DNA of 38,672 bases from a virus: positions 1 through 38,672 of IMG/VR virus record IMGVR_UViG_3300022592_000011, one strand, 5' to 3'. The position numbers and the translations under genes are program-made. Shown here piece by piece: positions 15,301-22,981 of this stretch (position 1 is its first letter; the number at the start of each line of letters is the position of its first letter). The notes beneath the pieces were generated by a model. It worked only from the letters and a program-made list of their open reading frames with translations. It ran no database searches and was not told the origin of the DNA.

Positions 15301-17973
15301 ACAAACATGGGGTTAGATACCTCAAGCGCGTTGGCATACGCACCAAAGATTTCTGAGTTAAGTACTACCGCTCAGCAAACATTTTACAATGACGCTAGAA
15401 GTGGTGTTGGGTTAGATGCAGCATATACAAGCGCATCACAGATTAATAGCCTAACCCAGTCACAACAAGCATCATACGAGAACGCAATTAGTAAGGGATT
15501 AGACACCACACAGGCATTGACGGTTGCTAACAATGCCAGTATGTTGAATCTTGATTCACAAAATGGTTATATTGAGCAAGTTAGATCTGGAACACCAAGC
15601 AATACAAATGTATTAACTACTGCGTTAGGTCAAATATTTGGTACTAATACAGCACCAACAAATATTAATACACCAAGTAGCTTAACTGACCCCGCGGCCA
15701 TTGCGTACTACAACTCGCAGATGTCTAAGCCGGGTGCAGACCCAGTATCTGTTGCTGCAACTGCCGCAAATGTTCAGGCGTATAACGCACTAGATCCGTC
15801 AAGCAAAGCCGCGTATAACGAACTTGTTAAAATACCTGGGGCAACACCCGCTACAGCATTGGCTGAAACAAAGCAAATGGTTATAGCCTATAACCAACAA
15901 CAACAAGATAACGCAGTTATCGCTGGAAAAGATACTTTTGTAAATAATGCTGGTCAAGTCACTCCTGTAGGAAGTTATTCTTCTGTTACAGTTAACCAAG
16001 GGCAAACAACTTCTGAAACAATTAAACCTGTTAGTAGTCAGCCTAATGCAGACGGATCAACAACAACAAAATTTTCAGATGGTTCCGTTGAAACTATTAA
16101 AGACGGTGTTGTTACAAATTACACACCAGCAAAAACAACTTCTGTTGCTAGTTTTGGGGATGCTACAGGCCCCTTAGGAGCAAATGCGGCATTATGGGGG
16201 ACAGGAGCAGGTACTGCAGGTGGTGCAGCTTTAAATTCACAAAATAGCCTGTATACCCCATTATCTTTTGGTGGAGCAACTAAAACATATTATGGTGGTG
16301 ATGGCGAAGTATACAGCCTTGTAAACATAAATGGTAAAGATGTTTTACAACAAAATACAAATAAAGAAGTAATCATACCGATTGATTTAACAAAATTAGA
16401 CCCAACAACAGGAGCGTTAATTGTTCCTAAAACGGTTGACCCAACGGTGCCTAAGACAATTCCGACCACAGGAGCCCCGGGAGGTGGTGGTAGTAATGCA
16501 GGGTCTGGAGCAACAGGCACAGCAGGAGCTCCTGGAGCACCAAGCGCCGGTGGAACTGCAACGGCTCCTGAAAGTGGTTCAACAGGGGCGGTAGATGTTT
16601 TAGCTGTCTATCAAAACTTATTAAACAATTTGTACGCCCCAGGGTCAACTGGAAGTGGTGGAACGCCAACAACAGCTCCTGTATTATCAGCAACCGGTAC
16701 AGGTACTAGCTCTGTTACTACTGCAGTTCCTGTAGGCCAGACCACAGATAGCTCAGGTAACATAACAACCTCGTTTAGTGATGGCTCCTCCAAGACAGTT
16801 AGCAGCACAGGCTCTGTAATAAAATCTACAGCCGCTGGAACAGGCTCTAAGATTAGTAGCACTGCCACTGGAACAGGCGGCGGAACAACCGGCACAGGAA
16901 CAGGTACAGGGACAACAGGAACAGGCGCAGGAGCAACAGGCACTGGAACAGGTACCACAGGTACCGGAACCGGCACTGGAACCGGCACTGGAACCGGCAC
17001 TGGAACCGGCACAGGCTCCGGTAGCGGCTCAGGATCAGGCACCGGTAGCGGTACAGGAACAGGCTCATCGTCTTATGGCTTTACAGTGCCGCAGATACAG
17101 TCTGGTACCGGATCATTAACTAACCTAGTAGGAACACTGGGTGGGGGTAAACAGGCTACATTAGTAGGACTACCTTCCACGCAAGAGACAGTAGCACCAG
17201 AGACAAATATGGTATACACACCAAACACAGGAGCAGGATCAATGCCAGCAATTATGCCACAACAATTCGCATCAGGGGGAAGTACCTCAGCCTCAGATTT
17301 AACTGGTGGGACATACAACCCCATCGGACAAACCAGCACTGGGATAGATCATCTAACACCTGCCATTGCTGCGGCACATAAAGCACAGCTTTTAGGGATG
17401 CCAACAATTACTGAGACTGCGTCACCGTTGTTTGCCACTCAGTACAGCCAGTCCCCTATACAGTCCCTTTCTGAGACGGTAAACCCTGCCAAAATGGCTG
17501 AGGGCGGTGGGTTGCCATCACCAACATATAACTACAACCAGACAGGGTTTCCGCACATGAACCCATCCATTGTTAAGGCAAAGGGCCCCGTTGGTTTAAT
17601 GGGTCTACCAGGCCACGCATACGGAGATTTAAGTGGTCGATTAGTGGGCATGCCCCCAGGTCACTCCGAGGGTGGCGAGATTGAAGGCCACAACCCAGAA
17701 TTTTATTCAGAGGGCGGACTACAGCACTTTGTTCAAGGTGGCGGTACCGGCACATCTGATTCAGTACCAGCGATGTTGGCAAATGGTGAGTTTGTGATCC
17801 CTGCCGATGTGGTATCCGGTTTAGGCAACGGTAGTAACGATAGTGGTGCTCAAATTTTAGACCAATTCTTAAAAGCAATTCGCGCACATAAGCAAAGCAA
17901 TAAACCCGAAGATTTACCACCAGACTCAAAAGGCCCATTGGGCTATCTCTTAGAAGCAAAAAGGAAAGCATAA
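12337..17973 (+). CDS. Giant repeat-containing virion (ejection-type) protein, 1878 residues
   Basis: Layout: residues about 1-210 are Ala/Gly/Ser-rich and weakly hydrophobic ('IALTYMLGPSGLALADTAGA', 'SGKSLDQILISGAAGAVSGA'), compatible with membrane insertion. About 220-470 are helical and Gln-rich. 507-1067 hold eighteen 31-residue helical repeats. About 1175-1370 are AT-rich and beta/Gly-rich. About 1510-1580 are a Gly-Thr/Gly-Ser linker. The C terminus has repeated 'xEGG' elements and GTSDSVPAMLANGEFVIPA followed by DVVSGLGNGS, a motif I know from the ends of large phage virion proteins. The start is GTG, overlapping the previous gene by eight bases. It is the first of four large proteins in the place where podoviruses encode ejection proteins, so I infer it is carried in the virion. 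No lytic enzyme motif was seen. Confidence 0.75.
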   Translation: MSDPGKELSNFGTSIIKSAQGIVSDVGSFSASVGSSFKQITNKPLPLIEAIALTYMLGPSGLALADTAGAAIIASAAVSAANGGDIQQIALSAASAYAAANAGNMAGNLAASTAMDYGFSGTTASVLKTIVTSASAPAAAAALSGKSLDQILISGAAGAVSGAVQSQLATLKNSDGSAMFDKGSLSSTLVATASNAAAKAILGGKSIGDAIAQSSVLSATSWGINQASAAIKDTFNQLTTKSTALTDAVAQANTLQTTATNYYNQTLSPLEATAQQEFDSLNTIAGQFTTEKAQYDSQFATGYTPALNAYDSAKANWTSGLNWLASQPGYNYSSASWYFNNSTSGYTYDRWIAPWIAAGNNLTAQYNALLPTVAALNNSAAQYNSGVDVFGKTMTQLSDVKTTYQGYVDQVTTAADTAKSLSTDVNNLTTQLGQQTAELNANEATAVNELVKNAADLAVNQIIDQTNVNKLVSPEAIAQYNEDTANGVSRVDAFANAQNTDITVRVGDMPESVQQAFNSLVQSGDTPSAAVAIADQVNKMPTVAQDAFNNALQDGISSTQALSDAQTVAALTPAQQALYSTAYGQNNSVSTAISNVQEYATLDSQQQHIFNAALNQGTAVSGSLENAQNFAALDKTQQDIVTSSMVQGGTVANAFTDVQNYNKMSPNEQSVFDAATKEGLTVNQSFTNTSDFTGLNSTQQEVFSKALTAGVNTTDALSAAPTIAGESSISQETYFKSLAQGVSNTEALSTSASVNEMAAKDQTLFSQVVSSGVDIRDALTTTPTLSSQSDIAQKAYFNSLSEGQNNSSALNTSSSVNAMSDSQQSMFSKISDTGVSTADALVAAPTINGSSDIAKSAYFDALKLGTDSNAAVAALHTDETINKFSTTAQTAFSKAYQENPDLNAAVATASSVNSMTTTQQEMFSKVLDTGQTVSNALTTAPVLTAASDIAQNSFFNSLSEGKNSVAALNTASGVNSLSTLNQDYYQSGTNMGLDTSSALAYAPKISELSTTAQQTFYNDARSGVGLDAAYTSASQINSLTQSQQASYENAISKGLDTTQALTVANNASMLNLDSQNGYIEQVRSGTPSNTNVLTTALGQIFGTNTAPTNINTPSSLTDPAAIAYYNSQMSKPGADPVSVAATAANVQAYNALDPSSKAAYNELVKIPGATPATALAETKQMVIAYNQQQQDNAVIAGKDTFVNNAGQVTPVGSYSSVTVNQGQTTSETIKPVSSQPNADGSTTTKFSDGSVETIKDGVVTNYTPAKTTSVASFGDATGPLGANAALWGTGAGTAGGAALNSQNSLYTPLSFGGATKTYYGGDGEVYSLVNINGKDVLQQNTNKEVIIPIDLTKLDPTTGALIVPKTVDPTVPKTIPTTGAPGGGGSNAGSGATGTAGAPGAPSAGGTATAPESGSTGAVDVLAVYQNLLNNLYAPGSTGSGGTPTTAPVLSATGTGTSSVTTAVPVGQTTDSSGNITTSFSDGSSKTVSSTGSVIKSTAAGTGSKISSTATGTGGGTTGTGTGTGTTGTGAGATGTGTGTTGTGTGTGTGTGTGTGTGTGSGSGSGSGTGSGTGTGSSSYGFTVPQIQSGTGSLTNLVGTLGGGKQATLVGLPSTQETVAPETNMVYTPNTGAGSMPAIMPQQFASGGSTSASDLTGGTYNPIGQTSTGIDHLTPAIAAAHKAQLLGMPTITETASPLFATQYSQSPIQSLSETVNPAKMAEGGGLPSPTYNYNQTGFPHMNPSIVKAKGPVGLMGLPGHAYGDLSGRLVGMPPGHSEGGEIEGHNPEFYSEGGLQHFVQGGGTGTSDSVPAMLANGEFVIPADVVSGLGNGSNDSGAQILDQFLKAIRAHKQSNKPEDLPPDSKGPLGYLLEAKRKA
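13855..15537 (+). repeat. Eighteen tandem 31-residue (93-base) coding repeats
   Basis: Within the giant virion gene, units of 31 residues follow the pattern 'N.M(S/T)..QQ.xF..A...G.....AL..A..V'. Unit 2 starts at 13948 and each later unit starts 93 bases on, except unit 12, which has a three-residue insert. From unit 7 to 15 they alternate between an 'MFSKV.DTGVST.DAL' type and a 'SDIAQ.AYFNSLSEG' type, giving a 62-residue higher-order period. Each unit looks like two short helices, so a helical solenoid is likely. A decayed nineteenth unit follows. Confidence 0.88.
16966..17013 (+). repeat. Four tandem 12-base repeats in the Gly-Thr linker
   Basis: GGAACCGGCACT is repeated at 16966, 16978 and 16990, and with one change at 17002. 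It encodes Gly-Thr-Gly-Thr and sits in a longer Gly/Thr/Ser tract (about 16866-17069). Length change by slippage would stay in frame. Confidence 0.9.
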
Positions 17974-18875
17974 TGGCAAGCACAGGACTCAGTGGATTAA
18001 TCTCCAACACAGGTGTACAGACAACGGCAATGCCGTCTTGGTATGACACAGCACAACAGAACGTTGTTAGTCAAGCACAAGCAGCTAACGCTGGTGCACC
18101 GACGCCACAGCAGACCGTTGGGCAGAACGCTGTTAATGCACTATCTGGACCAACCAACGCCTTCACACAGGCCGGTGGCACACTGCAGAGCATTGCCAGT
18201 GGTGCGGCTAATCCATGGAACACAGATGCCTCCGGTAATGTAACACCAAATACAAACACTGCACTAGGTGGATTATTTCAGGCACAGAACCAACAACTGA
18301 ACCAACTAATGCCAACCACAACGGCACCGGTTGAGGCCGGTAACATTGGCTCTGGCAACTTTGGTGGCTTACGTGGTCAGACAGCGGTTGATACCTCTAA
18401 GGCAAACGCCTTGGCAACACTGAATACAGCACAGAACCAAGCCGCGTTACAGAACCAAGCAACCGGTGTAAATGCTGGTGCTGCAGCTGGTAACGTTGGT
18501 CAACAAAATATTAACAATCTATTGACAACCGGTCAGTACCAGCAGGCATCACCTTACGTTAACGCAACAAACCTAGGTAATGTCTTGTCCTCAGTAACCC
18601 CAGGTCAGACAGTCTCTAACTCAACTAACTTATCTCCTGTTAACCAAATTGGTGGTTTGATTACTGCCTTAGGTGGTGGTGCAAACACTGGAATACTTAA
18701 CCAATTGTTTGGTGCAGGATCTGCTGCTGTTGGAACTCAGGGCTCATCTGGATACCAGGCTGCTGTACAACCAGGTTTACTAAATCAATTGTGGTCTTGG
18801 GCTAATTCGCCAAGTACCCCCGCCGCTGTTGATCCAAATACAACATACGACGCTACAAACGGAACTATCCCTTAA
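17973..18875 (+). CDS. Gln/Asn/Ala/Gly-rich ejection-type virion protein
   Basis: A 300-residue protein of Ala, Gly, Asn, Gln and Thr, with almost no charge. Helical Gln-rich stretches ('WYDTAQQNVVSQAQAANAGA', 'ALATLNTAQNQAALQNQATG') alternate with Gly-rich turns (ALGGGANTGILNQLFGAGSA). This composition is usual for podoviral internal or ejected proteins. The ATG overlaps the previous stop (TAATG), and the next gene follows after a TAAGGA ribosome site. No motif gives a specific activity. Confidence 0.7.
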   Translation: MASTGLSGLISNTGVQTTAMPSWYDTAQQNVVSQAQAANAGAPTPQQTVGQNAVNALSGPTNAFTQAGGTLQSIASGAANPWNTDASGNVTPNTNTALGGLFQAQNQQLNQLMPTTTAPVEAGNIGSGNFGGLRGQTAVDTSKANALATLNTAQNQAALQNQATGVNAGAAAGNVGQQNINNLLTTGQYQQASPYVNATNLGNVLSSVTPGQTVSNSTNLSPVNQIGGLITALGGGANTGILNQLFGAGSAAVGTQGSSGYQAAVQPGLLNQLWSWANSPSTPAAVDPNTTYDATNGTIP

Positions 18876-18884
18876 GGAATCATT

Positions 18885-20711
18885 ATGGCACTACCAGATA
18901 GCGATACATCAGTACAGTCCGGATTAGACGCAGTTGCACCGGAAGCTGCAGCGGTACCCTATGGCAAGGCCCCTGCAGCCCGCGGACCCTATGCTCTACC
19001 AACAGCACAAGGTGCTATTGGTGTGGACCCAGAGCTCTTGGCCAACATGCAAAAACTTATTGATGAAAAGCAAGCCCAGAAGGGTAGCTTCATGGAGAAC
19101 ATGAAGGACGCGCAGGCCTGGTGGTCTGGTGGCGTCGCTGGGCCATCTGAAGGTTTACGTAATCGTGAAATAGATAAATCCCGTCAGGAGCAAGAGCTCT
19201 TTGGTATGCGTAGCCAGTTATCACAGGCTAAAATTGGAATGGCTCAAACCAAGGCACTTCAAGAAAGTTTATTTGGTAGCCCCACCAATGCAAGTACTAC
19301 AAACACATTACCTCCATCACACATTACCGCAGGCGCTCCCACCTCTGGATCATCCATGGTCCAACAGGGAGGTATGCTTGGATTAGTAGAAGATCCGGCC
19401 CTTCGTCAAAGTATTGGCAATCAGGCATTAAGAGATCCCGTTGGGGCCCAAAAAGCTATTCAAGAATATTTAGCTAAGAACGCCAATAAGACTGATATGA
19501 TCAAGGACGTACAATACATGGTACAGCACGGTCTAATTGATCCCAAGCTCGTACCTGCGGCTGTATTGACTAAGTTCGCTGGCGCCAGTGCCTTTGTACC
19601 ACATGATGTTAGAGGCACCGCGGGTACTGGACAGGCTACACCATTTGGTACAGCAACTGGTATTGCTGGTGGTGCACCTGCGGCGACCCCGGCTGCTCCT
19701 GTACCTCAGGCTGCTCCTGTACCTCAGGCTGCTCCTGTACCTCAGGCTATTCCCCCAATACGCCCACCAGCACCGCCTCAAATAACAAGACCCCCCGCTC
19801 CTGTAGCTCCTGTAGCTCCTATTGCCCCTGTACCTCAAGCTCCTGCTCCTGTAGCTCCTGCTCCAGCTGCACCACAACGGGTTGTTTCTCCGTTTGCTCC
19901 CGGCACTAAGGAAGACCTTGAGTTTAAATCTAAGAGCGCAGAAGTACCTATTGCTGGTGCTACGTCTCAGGCCACTGAGTCTGGTAAACTGTACTCCGCG
20001 GGTGAAAACACACTACGTACACAGGGTATGTCCGCTGGTACACGTCAGGTTACTCAAGACGCCACAATGCGGTTATTAGATGACCCTGAGGTTAAAAATA
20101 TGGTTGGCAAGTACCAAACAGGCTCTAAGGCAGATGCTTTTGTTCGCCAGATGCAGGCCGGTATTGAGGCAGGTAATTTTGGTTCTATTGGTCTTAAGGA
20201 ACTACAAGAAAACTTGGCTAAGTCTGGTGCAGGCCCAGAAGCAATTCGTAAGTTTGCGCAGTTAGAGAGCTTTATGAAACAAAATGAATTGGAGTGGTCC
20301 ACAAACTACCTCAAAGGCCAAGGCGCGGTATCAGATAACGAACGTGGCTTAGTGCAAAAGGCCGTTGGCTCTGTCAATGATCCAATCGGAAAACTAAAGA
20401 CATTAACAGCCACATTACGTGAACGTGCCTTGTTTGATGCTGAGGTTTATAATGCGTACAAGAAAAATAAAGGTATGAACTTTGGTGATTTCTTGGATAG
20501 CGATCAGTTTCAAGCATTAAATGATAAGCACAATAACCGCTTGGCAAATGTTTTAAGTATGAACCCCGCTGATTTAAAGAGCAACCCAGGTTTTAACATG
20601 AAGGCTAATGTCCCAGAGGCCCCGCCATCTGTCGCTACTAAGGCACAGTATGACGCATTACCAAAGGGTACAGTATATCTTGAAAACGGTAAACAATTTA
20701 GGAAACCATAA
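18885..20711 (+). CDS. Internal virion (ejection-type) protein with Pro/Ala linker
   Basis: A 608-residue protein. The N terminus is Ala/Pro-rich. Residues about 45-130 form a charged helix ('ELLANMQKLIDEKQAQKGSF', 'QEQELFGMRSQLSQAKIGMA'). About 245-340 are a Pro/Ala/Val linker with 'APVPQA' repeats. About 380-560 are a helical domain including 'LKGQGAVSDNERGLVQKAVG' and 'LRERALFDAEVYNAYKKNKG', a pattern I associate with internal virion proteins of podoviruses. The C terminus has 'KAQYDALPKGTVYLENGKQF', a short beta motif common at the end of such proteins. It overlaps the next gene by one base (TAATG). Confidence 0.72.
   Translation: MALPDSDTSVQSGLDAVAPEAAAVPYGKAPAARGPYALPTAQGAIGVDPELLANMQKLIDEKQAQKGSFMENMKDAQAWWSGGVAGPSEGLRNREIDKSRQEQELFGMRSQLSQAKIGMAQTKALQESLFGSPTNASTTNTLPPSHITAGAPTSGSSMVQQGGMLGLVEDPALRQSIGNQALRDPVGAQKAIQEYLAKNANKTDMIKDVQYMVQHGLIDPKLVPAAVLTKFAGASAFVPHDVRGTAGTGQATPFGTATGIAGGAPAATPAAPVPQAAPVPQAAPVPQAIPPIRPPAPPQITRPPAPVAPVAPIAPVPQAPAPVAPAPAAPQRVVSPFAPGTKEDLEFKSKSAEVPIAGATSQATESGKLYSAGENTLRTQGMSAGTRQVTQDATMRLLDDPEVKNMVGKYQTGSKADAFVRQMQAGIEAGNFGSIGLKELQENLAKSGAGPEAIRKFAQLESFMKQNELEWSTNYLKGQGAVSDNERGLVQKAVGSVNDPIGKLKTLTATLRERALFDAEVYNAYKKNKGMNFGDFLDSDQFQALNDKHNNRLANVLSMNPADLKSNPGFNMKANVPEAPPSVATKAQYDALPKGTVYLENGKQFRKP
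19692..19745 (+). repeat. Three perfect 18-base repeats in the Pro/Ala linker
   Basis: GCTGCTCCTGTACCTCAG is repeated three times without change (19692, 19710, 19728), encoding Ala-Ala-Pro-Val-Pro-Gln. Similar degenerate units continue to about 19870. Perfect identity suggests recent expansion. Confidence 0.92.
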
Positions 20712-22981
20712 TGGCTGAAAGTCAATTCGGCGGTGTTGCTGTAGAAGATGAAGCTCCGGCTGTTTCTCAGTTTGGTGGGGTATCCGTAGACAACGCCCCT
20801 ACAACAGAAGAGCCAAAAAACATCCCAGGTACAAATGTAGACTACTCAGCGCCGGGTTTTGTTGCAGGTACTGTTGGTGTGGTTGGTGGTGCTATGTTAG
20901 GCCCTGGATTAAAATCTGAGTTTGACAAGTATGGTATCCCTGGGCTAAAGCCACAGGCTGCTACAGCTCCTCAAGTCCCACCAACATTTAAGAGCCCAAC
21001 AGATGTGGCCGCACAGGCAATTAAGAATCGTCAAGGCTCTGTAACTGTTGAGGGATACCCATCTAACCCTAACGCAAACTATGGTCGTAGCCAGTTTGTA
21101 AACCCTGAGGGTAAGGGTTTATTTTATGGTACCGGTGAGACGGGTGACTACTCTGGTGTACGTAAGTCTGCAGAGGAGGCAATAGCCGCAGAGAAGCAAT
21201 TCCCCGGCATGAAATCTATTCAGGGTGGTGCAACACCATTCTCTGTTCCTGAACATGTCGCTAAGGAACTAGAGTCATTAAAAATTCAAGAAGACGCGGC
21301 AAGAAACGCACACAACCAAGCAGAGGTAAGCCGTATTGCACATCTTCGTGCGTCTCGCCTGCAGGCAGTAGAGAACGCATACAAAGAATTAAACGCTAAG
21401 CCAGGATTTATGGAGTCCTTGCGTGGTGCTCCAGTACAAGCAGCACGTCGTGGTGTTGAGAATGTTGGTGATTTTTTAAACAGAACAATTAGCCCGCATG
21501 GTATGGCAACGGCAGGTAGCCGCGCCCTTGGTGCGCTTGGTGGACTTGACGTTGGCCTACAAGGCACCAACGCCGTGGAGCACGCCATGAAGGGCCAGTA
21601 CGGCCGTGCCGCAGTGAGTGGTCTTGGCGCCCTCGGTGGTGCAGCGGCGCTTACACGCCATCCGTTGTTGATGCCAATTGGTATGGGCATCGCAGCTGGT
21701 GCTCCGTACCTCAATGAGTACTTAGACACACTGGCTGAGAAACACCCAGGTCTGCACCTAGCAGATGGTGGCTCTGTGGAAGATCAAGGCGCCTACGTTG
21801 GTTATCCACAAATTAATCGTAGCCGTCAAGTAGGTTCAGGTAGTGGCTTTTTAGATGCAGCGCTTGGTGCCCCTCAACAAAACCCTTCTGTGCTTGACCC
21901 AAAAAACGCAAGCTACTTAAAAGGGTACGAGGCTGGTGAGCCTTATGGTATTGCAGGAAACGTTCTCCCTTTTCTTGGTGGCCCAACTAAGTCCGTCGGT
22001 AAAGCGGCACTTAGAGAGCTTGGGCCTAAGGGCGCAGATATAATGGAGCAGTACCTCACCAAGATAGGTGGTATTGCACACATGATGCCAACCGATACAA
22101 AAATAATGCGTGCCAGTGAGGCTTTATCGCCGCATGAAGGTAAGTATTTGAATTTAACACAATCAGATAGAATGCGCTCAACAGGTGGTGACCTAGGTGG
22201 TCCTGGCTTTTCTAAATTTCAATTAGAGAATCCGGACTACGCTGGTGCAGCTTGGGGTGTTGCTGGAAAGCCAACTGCAAGTGGTATTGTGAATGTCAAC
22301 AAGCGCTATCCTGAAGGACAGGCATTGTGGACTCCAATGATTGGTAGTGAGACTCAACACCATTCTAACCAGCACGTCTATGATGCGTTGACACAAGAAT
22401 TTAATCGTCAAGCCAGTATGGGTAACTTACCTAAAGAGCTGCAAGCTCGTATCAATGCTAGAATGACTAACGCACCAACTACTAAGGGTATGTTTCCTGA
22501 GGGATTTGATATTGGAAACCCAGAGCACTTAGCTCAATACGGCGACACATTTAACCGCCGCGGTGAAGTCTCTAAAGTATTAAGTGGTGAGGGTGTTGGT
22601 GGGACTAAAGGTCGTGTAATTGATTATCCTGGTATCATGCAGGAGATGACAGACCCAATGACTATTGGTGCACCAACGCATTCCATAGGCACAAGACTAT
22701 TTAACCTTACTGGTGAAGTAGAGCATCGTCCTGATTTGCACTCTGCTTTTCCATACATTCTAAAAGGCGAGGACAAAGGTGTTGCATTTAGTCCTGTTCC
22801 TAAAGAGCTCGGTATTCCTGATTTTATAAATCAATTTAAAGAATTTAAAGGTCGTGAACCAGGATACTATGACTTGACACGTACTACACCAAGTCAACAA
22901 ATTACTGATAAATATCTTAAAGGTTTAGAGTCAGCCGGCCACAAAAAAGGTGGTAAGATTAAAAAGGCGAAAAAGAAATAA
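20711..22981 (+). CDS. Large ejection/polyvalent-type virion protein with conserved C-terminal domain
   Basis: A 756-residue protein. The N terminus has two SQFGGV(A/S)V(E/D) repeats (residues about 4-12 and 19-27) and a Gly-rich hydrophobic stretch (GFVAGTVGVVGGAMLGPGL). A second Ala/Gly-rich hydrophobic region follows around 260-335. Then comes HLADGGSVEDQG, a Gly-Gly motif like those of its neighbours. The C-terminal half (SIGTRLFNLTGEVEHRPDLH, ILKGEDKGVAFSPVPKELG, YYDLTRTTPSQQITDKYLKG) looks like a conserved domain I recall from other large phage virion proteins; its activity is unknown. The end is HKKGGKIKKAKKK. The N-terminal part is GC-rich and the C-terminal part AT-rich, which suggests a mosaic. 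One-base overlaps with both neighbours imply co-translation. Confidence 0.7.
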   Translation: MAESQFGGVAVEDEAPAVSQFGGVSVDNAPTTEEPKNIPGTNVDYSAPGFVAGTVGVVGGAMLGPGLKSEFDKYGIPGLKPQAATAPQVPPTFKSPTDVAAQAIKNRQGSVTVEGYPSNPNANYGRSQFVNPEGKGLFYGTGETGDYSGVRKSAEEAIAAEKQFPGMKSIQGGATPFSVPEHVAKELESLKIQEDAARNAHNQAEVSRIAHLRASRLQAVENAYKELNAKPGFMESLRGAPVQAARRGVENVGDFLNRTISPHGMATAGSRALGALGGLDVGLQGTNAVEHAMKGQYGRAAVSGLGALGGAAALTRHPLLMPIGMGIAAGAPYLNEYLDTLAEKHPGLHLADGGSVEDQGAYVGYPQINRSRQVGSGSGFLDAALGAPQQNPSVLDPKNASYLKGYEAGEPYGIAGNVLPFLGGPTKSVGKAALRELGPKGADIMEQYLTKIGGIAHMMPTDTKIMRASEALSPHEGKYLNLTQSDRMRSTGGDLGGPGFSKFQLENPDYAGAAWGVAGKPTASGIVNVNKRYPEGQALWTPMIGSETQHHSNQHVYDALTQEFNRQASMGNLPKELQARINARMTNAPTTKGMFPEGFDIGNPEHLAQYGDTFNRRGEVSKVLSGEGVGGTKGRVIDYPGIMQEMTDPMTIGAPTHSIGTRLFNLTGEVEHRPDLHSAFPYILKGEDKGVAFSPVPKELGIPDFINQFKEFKGREPGYYDLTRTTPSQQITDKYLKGLESAGHKKGGKIKKAKKK

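Noticed and set aside
16611-17042. Minus-strand frame of 143 residues with a long Pro-Val repeat
   Set aside because: It is the mirror of the Gly-Thr linker of the giant virion gene. The repeat is produced by the complementary GGNACN codons and there is no ribosome site or independent support.
17573-18049. Minus-strand 158-residue frame at the junction of two virion genes
   Set aside because: Antisense shadow with Arg/Leu/His-rich composition, in an operon that is otherwise entirely plus-strand.
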